DNA of 64,000 nt. It comes from an uncultured Bacteroidota bacterium (GTDB lineage Bacteria > Bacteroidota > Bacteroidia > Bacteroidales > VadinHA17). Location: contig CAIMVD010000205.1 in assembly GCA_903844815.1 (NCBI GenBank), positions 1 to 64,000 of the forward strand. The letters run 5' to 3'. Each line of letters starts with the position of its first letter. Position 1 is the first letter of the stretch. Position numbers and translations under genes: made by a program. Shown in pieces: positions 34,848 through 42,732 of this stretch. The notes beneath the pieces were generated by a model, which was not told where the DNA came from, ran no database searches, and saw only the letters and a program-made list of their open reading frames with translations.

Positions 34848-35390
34848 TTAAACAATCCACTTAATCTCCTCATTGTCAAGTTCTTTACTTACTGCTCGTG
34901 CTAAAACGAATAAATAATCAGAGAGTCGGTTTAGAAATTTATTCACAATTACAGGAGATTCTTCATCCTGGTTTAGCCTCAAAACAGTCCTCTCTGCCCT
35001 TCTGCATACACAACGTGCAATATGACAATACGATACTAAAATACTGCCCCCGGGAAGTATAAAGTTCTTCAGGGAGGGCAATTCAGCTTCCATCGCATCT
35101 ATCTCCTTCTCAATCAATACTAAGCAATTCTCTTCAGGCAGTATTTTTTTGCTGTTGGGGTTACTGCTGTCCCAGGCAAGTCCTGCTGCACACCTCATCA
35201 GCTGATTCTGAATATACACAAGAATCTCTTTGCGTCCCGAATTATCCCCATGATCTCTGAGAAGCCCTATCCAGGCTATCAATTCATCAACTGAACCATA
35301 CGCCTCCACCCGGGGAGAATGCTTTGGTACCCTCCGTCCTCCCGAAAGTGAGGTAGTACCATCGTCACCTGTAAGAGTATAGATTTTCAT
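34848..35390 (-). CDS. PduO-type cob(I)alamin adenosyltransferase
   Basis: A 180-residue helical enzyme that transfers the adenosyl group of ATP to cob(I)alamin, making coenzyme B12. Family motifs are MKIYTLTGDDGTTSLSGG (ATP-binding N-terminus), RVEAYGSVDELIAWIG, RCAAGLAWDS and RRAERTVLRL. Two positions differ from what I expect: TRTGD is TLTGD, and DELN is DELI (Ile38). These could affect ATP or cobalamin binding. No other B12 gene or riboswitch is visible nearby, so the cofactor probably serves enzymes encoded elsewhere. Confidence 0.9.
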   Translation of the reverse strand: MKIYTLTGDDGTTSLSGGRRVPKHSPRVEAYGSVDELIAWIGLLRDHGDNSGRKEILVYIQNQLMRCAAGLAWDSSNPNSKKILPEENCLVLIEKEIDAMEAELPSLKNFILPGGSILVSYCHIARCVCRRAERTVLRLNQDEESPVIVNKFLNRLSDYLFVLARAVSKELDNEEIKWIV

Positions 35391-35411
35391 GCTTCATCAA
35401 TTTAGAAGATG

Positions 35412-35419
35412 CAAATTTA
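35412..35419 (-). promoter_or_regulatory. -7 element for the cobalamin adenosyltransferase gene
   Basis: TAAATTTG on the minus strand matches TAnnTTTG and ends 21 nt before the ATG at 35390. No clear -33 TTG is seen. The box lies between the ABC ATPase stop and this gene, so the two may be separately transcribed. Confidence 0.45.
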
Positions 35420-35444
35420 GAATAGAAGTATGCAGGAAGATTGA

Positions 35445-36149
35445 CTATAACGCTTTCACATAACGGTCGTTGACATAATCCTGAGCTATTTCACCGTCGA
35501 AAAGCCTGACTATACGCTTGGCGTGACGCGCAATGTCCTCTTCGTGAGTTACAAGGATAACAGTATTTCCTTTTTTGTGAATGGCATCGAGCAGACCCAT
35601 AATATCGATTGAAGTTTTGCTGTCGAGGTTACCAGTAGGTTCGTCGGCGAGGATAATTGACGGCTTGTTTACAAGTGCCCTGGCAATTGCAACACGCTGA
35701 CGCTGGCCTCCTGATAATTCATTTGGCTTATGTGTCATCCTGTCTCCGAGTCCTACCTGTTCAAGTGTTTCAACTGCTATTCTCTCCCTGTCTGCTTTCG
35801 GAATACCTGCATAAATAAGTGGCAGTGTCACATTTTCGAGTGCAGAATACCTGGGGAGAAGGTTAAATGTCTGAAATACAAAACCGATTTCTTTATTTCT
35901 AATCTCAGCAAGATAATCATCCTCCATTTTGCTGACATCAGTCCCGTTAAGAATATAACTTCCGCTGGATGGAGTATCAAGGCAACCAAGGAGGTTCATC
36001 AATGTGGACTTGCCGGAACCTGACGGACCCATAATTGCAACATATTCGTTCCTGTCAATATTGATGCTGACAGATCGTAAAGCCCTGACAATTACCGAGC
36101 CCACCTGGTAGTTCTTAACTATATCTTGTATCTCAATTACTTTATCCAT
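35445..36149 (-). CDS. ABC transporter ATP-binding protein, LolD/MacB type
   Basis: A 234-residue ATPase with all nucleotide-binding motifs: Walker [10 protein letters not shown] (41-49), a Q-loop ([11 protein letters not shown]), signature LSGGQRQR (145-152), Walker B SIILADE (164-170) and the His switch in [10 protein letters not shown]. The length and the GCLDTPSSG and [10 protein letters not shown] patterns place it in the LolD/MacB/FtsE group, which powers lipoprotein release, macrolide efflux or envelope remodelling. No permease gene is adjacent, so the transported substrate is open. Flanking genes are an adenosyltransferase and a methyltransferase. Confidence 0.93.
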   Translation of the reverse strand: MDKVIEIQDIVKNYQVGSVIVRALRSVSINIDRNEYVAIMGPSGSGKSTLMNLLGCLDTPSSGSYILNGTDVSKMEDDYLAEIRNKEIGFVFQTFNLLPRYSALENVTLPLIYAGIPKADRERIAVETLEQVGLGDRMTHKPNELSGGQRQRVAIARALVNKPSIILADEPTGNLDSKTSIDIMGLLDAIHKKGNTVILVTHEEDIARHAKRIVRLFDGEIAQDYVNDRYVKAL

Positions 36150-36221
36150 AACACTTAAAATTAGAGTTTCCGAAATTAGATTAAATTAGTCAAATAATGA
36201 ATTATATAATATTAATTTTTG

Positions 36222-37010
36222 TTAATACCTGATTTGATAATCATTGTGAGTTATTCCCTTTCTGAAAAAAACAATTCCCATCCTGTTAATATCAATTGAT
36301 ACCGAAACCTTTTCATGGTTCCTGATTTCTTCCCAGGCAGAAGCCATGGAGCGCGAGTAATTTATGTCATCAATAATTACCACACTTCTTTCATTAACCT
36401 TCTCTAAAATAATTCCAAAATACTTTAGTACTGGTTCCTTCCGGTGATTGCCATCAATAAACACCAGACCGGGAGTTTTTCCTTCTTCAACCAGTGAAGG
36501 GAGAACTTCGTCGAATGACCCTGTATATACCCTAATGTTCTTAAGCCCTGCTGTCTGGAAGTTTTCCTTTGCGATCGCTGCAACTGACGGAGAACCCTCA
36601 ATAGTACTTACAGTTGTATCAGGACATGCTGCAGCCAGATACATGGTGCTTATCCCAAATGAGGTTCCCAGTTCAATAATATGGGTGCCACCAAAGTCAG
36701 CTGCCATATTTGACAGAAAAGCTCCGTATTTTGAAGGAACAGGTGATTTTCGTGCGATATCTGACACTTGCCGCAATATTGTTTTATTTCGTTTACCACC
36801 AGCGCCCAGATCAACAATTTTAATAGAACGATGATCTGATAGCATCCGTTTTCTTGTAGTTTCAACTATAGAGACAATGTCAGGGTCAATTTTATTCCTG
36901 AAATTATTTATGATCAGGTTAAATACAAATGGGCTATGTATCCCGTGTCCTCTACTGTGACGAGACATAATAATGTATTTCAGATACTTGGATAGTCTGA
37001 AAAAAATCAT
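36222..37010 (-). CDS. Class I SAM-dependent methyltransferase (O-methyltransferase-like)
   Basis: About 262 residues. An N-terminal segment (RLSKYLKYIIMSRHS, then GHGIHSPFVFNLI) typical of a Bacteroidota group precedes a Rossmann methyltransferase core: IIELGTSFGISTMYLA (SAM-binding motif I), VSTIEGSPSVAAIAKENFQ and LVFIDGNHRKEPVLKYF. The pattern resembles methyltransf_24 and catechol-type O-methyltransferases; the substrate is unknown. The longest frame would start at 37046, within a -7 promoter box (37051-37044), so the ATG at 37010 is chosen. It is divergent from recG. Confidence 0.85.
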   Translation of the reverse strand: MIFFRLSKYLKYIIMSRHSRGHGIHSPFVFNLIINNFRNKIDPDIVSIVETTRKRMLSDHRSIKIVDLGAGGKRNKTILRQVSDIARKSPVPSKYGAFLSNMAADFGGTHIIELGTSFGISTMYLAAACPDTTVSTIEGSPSVAAIAKENFQTAGLKNIRVYTGSFDEVLPSLVEEGKTPGLVFIDGNHRKEPVLKYFGIILEKVNERSVVIIDDINYSRSMASAWEEIRNHEKVSVSIDINRMGIVFFRKGITHNDYQIRY

Positions 37011-37043
37011 TTTAGAGTTGATATTAATATTAGGAACGGCTTT

Positions 37044-37051
37044 CAAAAATA
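37044..37051 (-). promoter_or_regulatory. -7 element for the methyltransferase gene
   Basis: TATTTTTG on the minus strand matches TAnnTTTG; a TTG (37075-37073) lies 21 nt upstream. The box decides the start codon of the gene. A weaker plus-strand match (TAATTTCG, 37054-37061) may serve recG in the same gap. Confidence 0.5.
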
Positions 37052-37090
37052 ACTAATTTCGGATATCATTTGCAACTACTATTCTCTGAA

Positions 37091-39202
37091 ATGATTATAC
37101 AGGAATTTCTTGAAACCAACATAACTTTTCTTACAGGAGTAGGCCCTAAAAGGGCTGAACTTCTAAATAAGGAAATTAATGTATTTACTTACCGCGATCT
37201 TTTATACTATTTCCCTTACAGATATATCGACAGGACGAGGTTCTATAAAATCTCCGAACTCGATCCTGATCTTCCATACGTACAAATCAGGGGTATCATA
37301 AAGGGATATTCAACTGAAGGTGTCGGTCCCGGGAAAAGACTCACTGCAGAGTTTCGCGACGAAACAGGCACAATTAAACTCGTATGGTTTAAGGGATCAA
37401 AGTGGATAACTGCTAATTACCAGCCTGGCCTGGAATTCATCGTTTTTGGCAAACCCGGAGTTTTTAATGGTATTGTGAACATAATTCATCCGGAGATTGA
37501 GCCTGTTAACCAAACGGAAGGAAAGTTAAACTCAGCACTTCAGGCTCAGTACAGTACGACTGAGAAGCTTAAAAACCAGTTCATCACATCAAAGGTAATA
37601 GGCAAACTTATCAGTAATCTTCTAAAACAGTCACAAACCAGAATCTCAGAAACATTACCTCTGTATCTTACTACCAGGTATAACCTCATGGATTTGCATG
37701 ATTCACTCCACAAAGTCCATTTTCCGTCAAATTCCGATGAGCTTGAAAAAGCCAGATACAGGCTAAAATTCGAAGAATTGTTTTATATCCAGCTTAATCT
37801 CCTGCGATTTAAAACTAACCGTACTCTGAAATCCAAAGGATTTGTTTTTTCAAATGTCGGCCAGAATTTTAATGATTTCTATTATAAAAACCTGCCCTTC
37901 CCACTTACCGGTGCTCAGAAACGGGTTATGAAGGAGATCAGAAAAGACCTTGGATCAGGGAAACAGATGAACAGGCTTCTGCAGGGTGATGTGGGCAGCG
38001 GAAAAACTCTTGTTGCACTGATGTGCATGCTTATCGCAGCCGATAATGATTATCAGGCTTGCATCATGGCGCCCACGGAGATACTGGCAACCCAGCATTA
38101 TAATACCATAAGTAAGCTTCTCCATGGGATGAACCTTAATATCCGTCTTCTTACGGGGTCCTCTAAAAAGAAATCAAGGTCATCAATCTCAGAATCGCTT
38201 CTCGACAAATCGCTTCATATTCTCATTGGAACGCATGCCCTGCTTGAAGACAATGTCCAGTTTGCCAATCTGGGACTTGTAATCATCGATGAGCAGCATC
38301 GCTTCGGTGTTGAACATAGGGCCAGGCTCTGGCAGAAGAACCTGCATCCTCCGCATATTTTGGTTATGACGGCAACCCCTATACCACGGACTCTGGCAAT
38401 GACGCTTTATGGTGACCTTGATGTGTCAGTAATTGATGAACTACCTCCGGGAAGAATACCGGTTAAAACCATGCACTTTAATGATTTGGAACGGAATAAA
38501 GTCTTTGGTTTTATCAGGCAACAGATCGCCGAGAATCGCCAGATCTACTTTGTATATCCATTGATAAAAGAATCGGAAACAATGGATTATAAAGATCTGG
38601 AAGAAGGCTGGGATATAATTTCAAGAGTCTTCCCTCCTCCGAAATACTGTATCAGCATAGTTCACGGGAAGATGCCGCCTGCCACCAAGGAAGCCTCCAT
38701 GAAGCTTTTCAAGGATGGCCATGCCCATATACTTATTGCAACCACAGTGATTGAGGTAGGCGTGGATGTTCCTAATGCCACAGTAATGGTCATCGAAAGC
38801 GCTGAGAAATTCGGGCTTTCACAACTTCACCAGCTAAGGGGAAGAGTAGGCAGGGGCGCAAGTCAGTCATATTGTATCCTGATGAGTTCCGATAAATTGT
38901 CGAAGGATGCCTCTAAACGGATTGAAGTAATGATAAGGACAAGCGATGGTTTTGAGATTGCCGAAACAGACCTTCAACTCAGAGGTCCGGGCGATATTGA
39001 GGGGACTCAGCAGAGCGGAATCCCCTTCGACCTTAAGATTTCGAACCTGGCAAGGGATGGTCAGATTATTGAATATGTCAGGCATATTGCTGAAGATATT
39101 CTGGCCAACGACCCAGTGCTTGAAAATGACCAGAACCAGATTATGCGGTTTGAGCTTCGCCGTCTTTTTAGCGTCCGGCAGGTTTGGAGTAATATAAGCT
39201 GA
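37091..39202 (+). CDS. recG: ATP-dependent DNA helicase RecG
   Basis: About 703 residues with the RecG layout: an N-terminal helix and wedge (OB-fold) domain (ITFLTGVGPKRAELLNKE, YPYRYID-like FPYRYIDRT, VQIRGIIKGYS), then SF2 helicase motifs: Walker A QGDVGSGKT, DEQH in VIIDEQHRFGVEHR, MTATPIPRTLAMT, HGKMPP, and QLRGRVGRG. RecG remodels stalled forks and Holliday junctions. The longest frame begins with TTG at 37070; the ATG at 37091 starts the conserved region. It is divergent from the methyltransferase and 40 bp upstream of the J-domain gene. Confidence 0.97.
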   Translation: MIIQEFLETNITFLTGVGPKRAELLNKEINVFTYRDLLYYFPYRYIDRTRFYKISELDPDLPYVQIRGIIKGYSTEGVGPGKRLTAEFRDETGTIKLVWFKGSKWITANYQPGLEFIVFGKPGVFNGIVNIIHPEIEPVNQTEGKLNSALQAQYSTTEKLKNQFITSKVIGKLISNLLKQSQTRISETLPLYLTTRYNLMDLHDSLHKVHFPSNSDELEKARYRLKFEELFYIQLNLLRFKTNRTLKSKGFVFSNVGQNFNDFYYKNLPFPLTGAQKRVMKEIRKDLGSGKQMNRLLQGDVGSGKTLVALMCMLIAADNDYQACIMAPTEILATQHYNTISKLLHGMNLNIRLLTGSSKKKSRSSISESLLDKSLHILIGTHALLEDNVQFANLGLVIIDEQHRFGVEHRARLWQKNLHPPHILVMTATPIPRTLAMTLYGDLDVSVIDELPPGRIPVKTMHFNDLERNKVFGFIRQQIAENRQIYFVYPLIKESETMDYKDLEEGWDIISRVFPPPKYCISIVHGKMPPATKEASMKLFKDGHAHILIATTVIEVGVDVPNATVMVIESAEKFGLSQLHQLRGRVGRGASQSYCILMSSDKLSKDASKRIEVMIRTSDGFEIAETDLQLRGPGDIEGTQQSGIPFDLKISNLARDGQIIEYVRHIAEDILANDPVLENDQNQIMRFELRRLFSVRQVWSNIS

Positions 39203-39242
39203 TACTTTTAATTAACGATAAATATCATTATATCAGGTAAAA

Positions 39243-39803
39243 ATGACTTTGAATGATTACTATTCGGTACTTGGACTGCCTTTTAATTCATCGATTGAAG
39301 ACATAAAAAAGGCTTATAGAAAAAAGGCATGGGAATGTCATCCTGATATAAACTCCTCACCTGATTCAATAGATAGATTCATCAATATTACGGAAGCCTA
39401 TGACTTTCTTATTTCCAATCACAAGAAAATCCTTGACGAAGACCAAGCATATGATAAGGTTATGGAGGACTGGAGGAAGTACAGGCAGGACCGTTCCCGG
39501 CGTCGTGCCAATTCCTATGCGAGGACCTCATATGGAAAATTCAGGAATACAAGCTTTTATAAAACTACGAGGATCTTCGATGGTACGGCTATAATCATAA
39601 GTTTTTTAATATCAATAATTGTTCTCACCTATACTATTGCAGGATATATTTACCGCCTGCATAACCCGATTCCTGGTCTGGAAAATCCTTCTGTCTCCGC
39701 CTTTGTTATGCTAATCATAATGGGCATGGTCTTCTTTGTGATTTCATTCATTTTTCTCAGGGCTTACATTGAAACATCGAAAAAACACAAACAAAAATTA
39801 TAG
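39243..39803 (+). CDS. Membrane-anchored J-domain protein
   Basis: A 186-residue protein. Residues 5-70 form a DnaJ J-domain with the DnaK-stimulating HPD at 33-35 (AYRKKAWECHPDIN). A basic Arg-rich linker (RQDRSRRRANSYARTSYG) follows, then two membrane segments at about 113-137 and 151-174 and a Lys-rich tail. It lacks the Gly/Phe and zinc-finger parts of DnaJ. It probably recruits DnaK to the cytoplasmic membrane. It is read in the same direction as recG, 40 bp downstream. Confidence 0.88.
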   Translation: MTLNDYYSVLGLPFNSSIEDIKKAYRKKAWECHPDINSSPDSIDRFINITEAYDFLISNHKKILDEDQAYDKVMEDWRKYRQDRSRRRANSYARTSYGKFRNTSFYKTTRIFDGTAIIISFLISIIVLTYTIAGYIYRLHNPIPGLENPSVSAFVMLIIMGMVFFVISFIFLRAYIETSKKHKQKL

Positions 39804-39866
39804 GCATTGGCATGATTTTTGGGTTATTATTGCTACAGCCAACTATTAACGGTTAAACCTTTACCT

Positions 39867-41111
39867 ATGAAAAAATTCGTTCTTTTGACAAAGGCCTCAG
39901 TTTTGGCAGCAATATCCATTGTGTTTTTTTCATGTAACAAGAATGAAACTGAAAGTCTGCCAGCAGATCCTGTTCCCATTACACTTACTTCCAATCAGGT
40001 CTCCCTGATCGAATCCGAAAACTCGTTTGCTTTCGATATCTTCAGGTCAGCTGCCTATAATTCAAAAGCTTCTGAAAATCTGATAATATCTCCTCTGAGC
40101 ATCTCAACTGCCCTGTCGATGGCACTCAACGGAGCTAACGGACCTACACGCGATTCCATGTTAAAAGCCCTGCGGGTTAAAAATATAACTCCTGGTGAAA
40201 TCAATCAATCGTACAAAGATCTTTCTGAAGCACTGCTTTCAGTAGACAAAAGAGTTCTGATCTCAATTGCCAATTCGGTTTGGGCTGAAAATAATTTTGT
40301 CGTTAAGAAACCATTCACGGGTATTCTTACTGGTTTTTACAATGCCGAAGCTAAATCATTTGACATAAATGATCTCCTTGCTCCAAAGCAAATGAACAGC
40401 TGGATTGAGGCCAATACCAATGGATTAATAAAAAATATGATCGACAGATTAGACAATAATACGGTCATGCTACTTATTAATGCCATTTATTTCAAAGGGA
40501 AATGGAAATCCCAATTTGACGCATCGAAAACTGTTAACCAGGCATTTTATAAATCAGATGGTACCACCAGTCAGGTACCCATGATGAAACAGACCTCCGA
40601 TTTCAGGATCTACAAGGGAGAATCCTTCACCTTAGCTGAATTTCCTTATGGCCAGGGAAATTTTGTAATGGATGTGCTTGTTCCTGACAGTAAAAACGGG
40701 GTTGATGGTCTCCTGTCACAGCTGAATGAAATCACCTTCCAGAACTGGATAGGTCTAATGTCGGAAAGGGAGACAGTACTTTCTTTTCCGAGGTTCAAAT
40801 ACGGGTACAAGAAGGAGCTGAATGAAATTTTATCCGGTATGGGAATGGGAATAGCCTTCACTGATGCTGCAGATTTCTCAAATATTTCCGATCTGGATCT
40901 GCTGATAAGCATTGTGCTCCACCAGGCATTTATTGAAACCAATGAAGAAGGAAGCGAGGCTGCCGCAGCAACGATCATAGGAATTGGGACAACCTCAATG
41001 CCAATCAGGTTCGAGCTTAACCTTGATCATCCGTTTATTTATATAATAAGGGAAACAAGCACTAACTCTATTCTCTTCATGGGTAAGGTGGAAGATCCTG
41101 ATGCAGAATAA
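39867..41111 (+). CDS. Serpin-family protease inhibitor, lipoprotein
   Basis: About 414 residues with a lipoprotein signal (IVFFSC). The serpin fold is clear: NLIISPLSISTALSMALNGA, VMLLINAIYFKGKWKSQFD, VLSFPRFKYGYKKELNEIL and HPFIYIIRE. The reactive-centre loop hinge reads NEEGSEAAAATIIG, with the small residues needed for strand insertion, so it is probably inhibitory. By alignment to classical serpins the scissile bond would be Thr-Ser in GTTSMP. The longest frame starts at 39819; the ATG at 39867 begins the signal peptide. Possible targets are host, predator or self proteases at the cell surface. Confidence 0.92.
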   Translation: MKKFVLLTKASVLAAISIVFFSCNKNETESLPADPVPITLTSNQVSLIESENSFAFDIFRSAAYNSKASENLIISPLSISTALSMALNGANGPTRDSMLKALRVKNITPGEINQSYKDLSEALLSVDKRVLISIANSVWAENNFVVKKPFTGILTGFYNAEAKSFDINDLLAPKQMNSWIEANTNGLIKNMIDRLDNNTVMLLINAIYFKGKWKSQFDASKTVNQAFYKSDGTTSQVPMMKQTSDFRIYKGESFTLAEFPYGQGNFVMDVLVPDSKNGVDGLLSQLNEITFQNWIGLMSERETVLSFPRFKYGYKKELNEILSGMGMGIAFTDAADFSNISDLDLLISIVLHQAFIETNEEGSEAAAATIIGIGTTSMPIRFELNLDHPFIYIIRETSTNSILFMGKVEDPDAE

Positions 41112-41174
41112 TAATCTCTGGTTTTGACTTGTAACCTATAAAACCTGCATTATTTATTGCTCAGGCACTATCTC

Positions 41175-41549
41175 TCAGAAGATTTTTATAAAATTAAATT
41201 CCATCTTAAGAACCGAGGCAAAAAACTGACCTCTTTCGAGTATATCGTCGTCTCCGTCTTCAAAATACCAGTTAATAATAGCCTTCTTGTTCTTAAGCGA
41301 AACCAGAGTAACTTTCTGAAGGAGATATATAAGTATCTTTGCGCTGGCACTGTTAAAATACTCAAGATTAAGGTCAACCCTGGTAACTTTTGCAGGAGTT
41401 TTTACGTAATTAGTGATCCAAATATCAACAGGAGCGAAAAAACCATTAGCGTTTTCGCTTATTGACCTGCCCTTAATAACAATCTGTCCTTCAGGGGTTA
41501 AAATGATTTCCGGAGTGTTTCTTGTAGGCTTAATCCTTAATTCCTCCAT
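41175..41549 (-). CDS. SiaC / DUF1987 family regulatory phosphoprotein
   Basis: A 124-residue single-domain protein matching the SiaC (DUF1987) family. Typical stretches are TRNTPEIILTPEGQIVIKGR, SISENANGFFAPVDIWI, and LEYFNSASAKILIYLL, the segment that holds the phosphorylated Ser/Thr in SiaC. In Pseudomonas the SiaABCD system joins a PP2C phosphatase, SiaC, its kinase and a diguanylate cyclase. Here none of those partners is adjacent, so the gene is an orphan, convergent with the serpin gene. Confidence 0.88.
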   Translation of the reverse strand: MEELRIKPTRNTPEIILTPEGQIVIKGRSISENANGFFAPVDIWITNYVKTPAKVTRVDLNLEYFNSASAKILIYLLQKVTLVSLKNKKAIINWYFEDGDDDILERGQFFASVLKMEFNFIKIF

Positions 41550-41656
41550 CCCAAATATTTTAACCCTAAATTATGAAAATTTAGTTTATCATTATCAAAC
41601 TTTTGTTAAATAAACATAATCCCGTCCATACAATTATAAACGTAAAAATATTTATT

Positions 41657-42670
41657 TCAGTATCTTGCCAATGGAGCTACACCCTGGTCTGTAAATTCGC
41701 CTCTGAGATATTTATAATAACCCGTAATACCTATCATTGCGGCATTATCGGTAGTGAACCTTAACTCGGGAATGAACAGATTCCAGTTTTCTTTGACTGC
41801 CTGAACTGTCAGTGCATTTCTTAATCCTGAATTAGCTGATACACCTCCCGCGATACCAATTTCAGTAATTCCGGTCTGTCTCGAGGCTTTTGCAATCTTA
41901 TCTGAAAGAATACTTACAATTACATTCTGCAAGGAGGCACATAGGTCAGCCTTGTTCTTTTCAATAAAATCAGGATCCTCTTTCAACCTGTCCCTGAGAA
42001 AATAAAGAAAACTTGTTTTCAAACCGCTGAAGCTGAAATCCAGCCCATTAACGCGAGGTTTGGCAAACTTGTAGGCAAATCCATTTCCTTCTGCGGCCAG
42101 TTTATCGATCAGAGGCCCTGCAGGATATGGAAATCCCATAACCTTTCCGCACTTGTCAAATGCCTCACCTGCTGCATCATCGATCGTATTTCCAAGGACT
42201 TCCATTTCGAGATGGCTTCGCATCAATATTATCCGGGTATGTCCTCCAGAAACAAGAAGACACAGAAAGGGGAAAGATGGTAGTCTTTTCGCCCCGCCTT
42301 CAGTCAGTATGAAATGAGCAAGCACATGAGCATGAAGATGATTAACCTCAATAAGCGGAATGTTTCTTCCAAGCGCGAAGCCTTTTGCAAAGGAGGTTCC
42401 AACGAGAAGAGAGCCAAGCAGCCCCGGCCCCCGGGTAAAAGCAACAGCACTTATATCCTCTGCGTTTATTCCGGCGCGGCTAATAGCAGCCTGTGCAACC
42501 GGAACAATATTAGCCTGATGAGCTCTTGAAGCCAGTTCAGGAACTACTCCGCCGTAAGCCATATGCACTTCCTGGTTTGCTATCAGGTTCGACAGAACAA
42601 ATCCGTCCCTTACTACTGCTACTGATGTGTCATCACACGAAGATTCTATTGCCAAGATTGTAACAGCCAT
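41657..42670 (-). CDS. tsaD: tRNA N6-adenosine threonylcarbamoyltransferase TsaD
   Basis: A 337-residue ASKHA-fold protein that transfers the threonylcarbamoyl group to A37 of ANN-decoding tRNAs, acting with TsaB and TsaE. Landmarks are ILAIESSCDDTSVAVV, the iron-binding His pair H111 and H115 in HLHAHV, LVSGGHT, FDKCGKVMGFPYPAGP and the C-terminal FTTDNAAMI. Length is normal. It is divergent from the TamB-type gene, with a 62-bp gap that probably holds both promoters. Confidence 0.98.
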   Translation of the reverse strand: MAVTILAIESSCDDTSVAVVRDGFVLSNLIANQEVHMAYGGVVPELASRAHQANIVPVAQAAISRAGINAEDISAVAFTRGPGLLGSLLVGTSFAKGFALGRNIPLIEVNHLHAHVLAHFILTEGGAKRLPSFPFLCLLVSGGHTRIILMRSHLEMEVLGNTIDDAAGEAFDKCGKVMGFPYPAGPLIDKLAAEGNGFAYKFAKPRVNGLDFSFSGLKTSFLYFLRDRLKEDPDFIEKNKADLCASLQNVIVSILSDKIAKASRQTGITEIGIAGGVSANSGLRNALTVQAVKENWNLFIPELRFTTDNAAMIGITGYYKYLRGEFTDQGVAPLARY

Positions 42671-42732
42671 TAATCCTTTGTTTTTCGGTATATTTTAGGT
42701 TATTTTGATAGTTGATTTTTAAGCAGTTTTCA

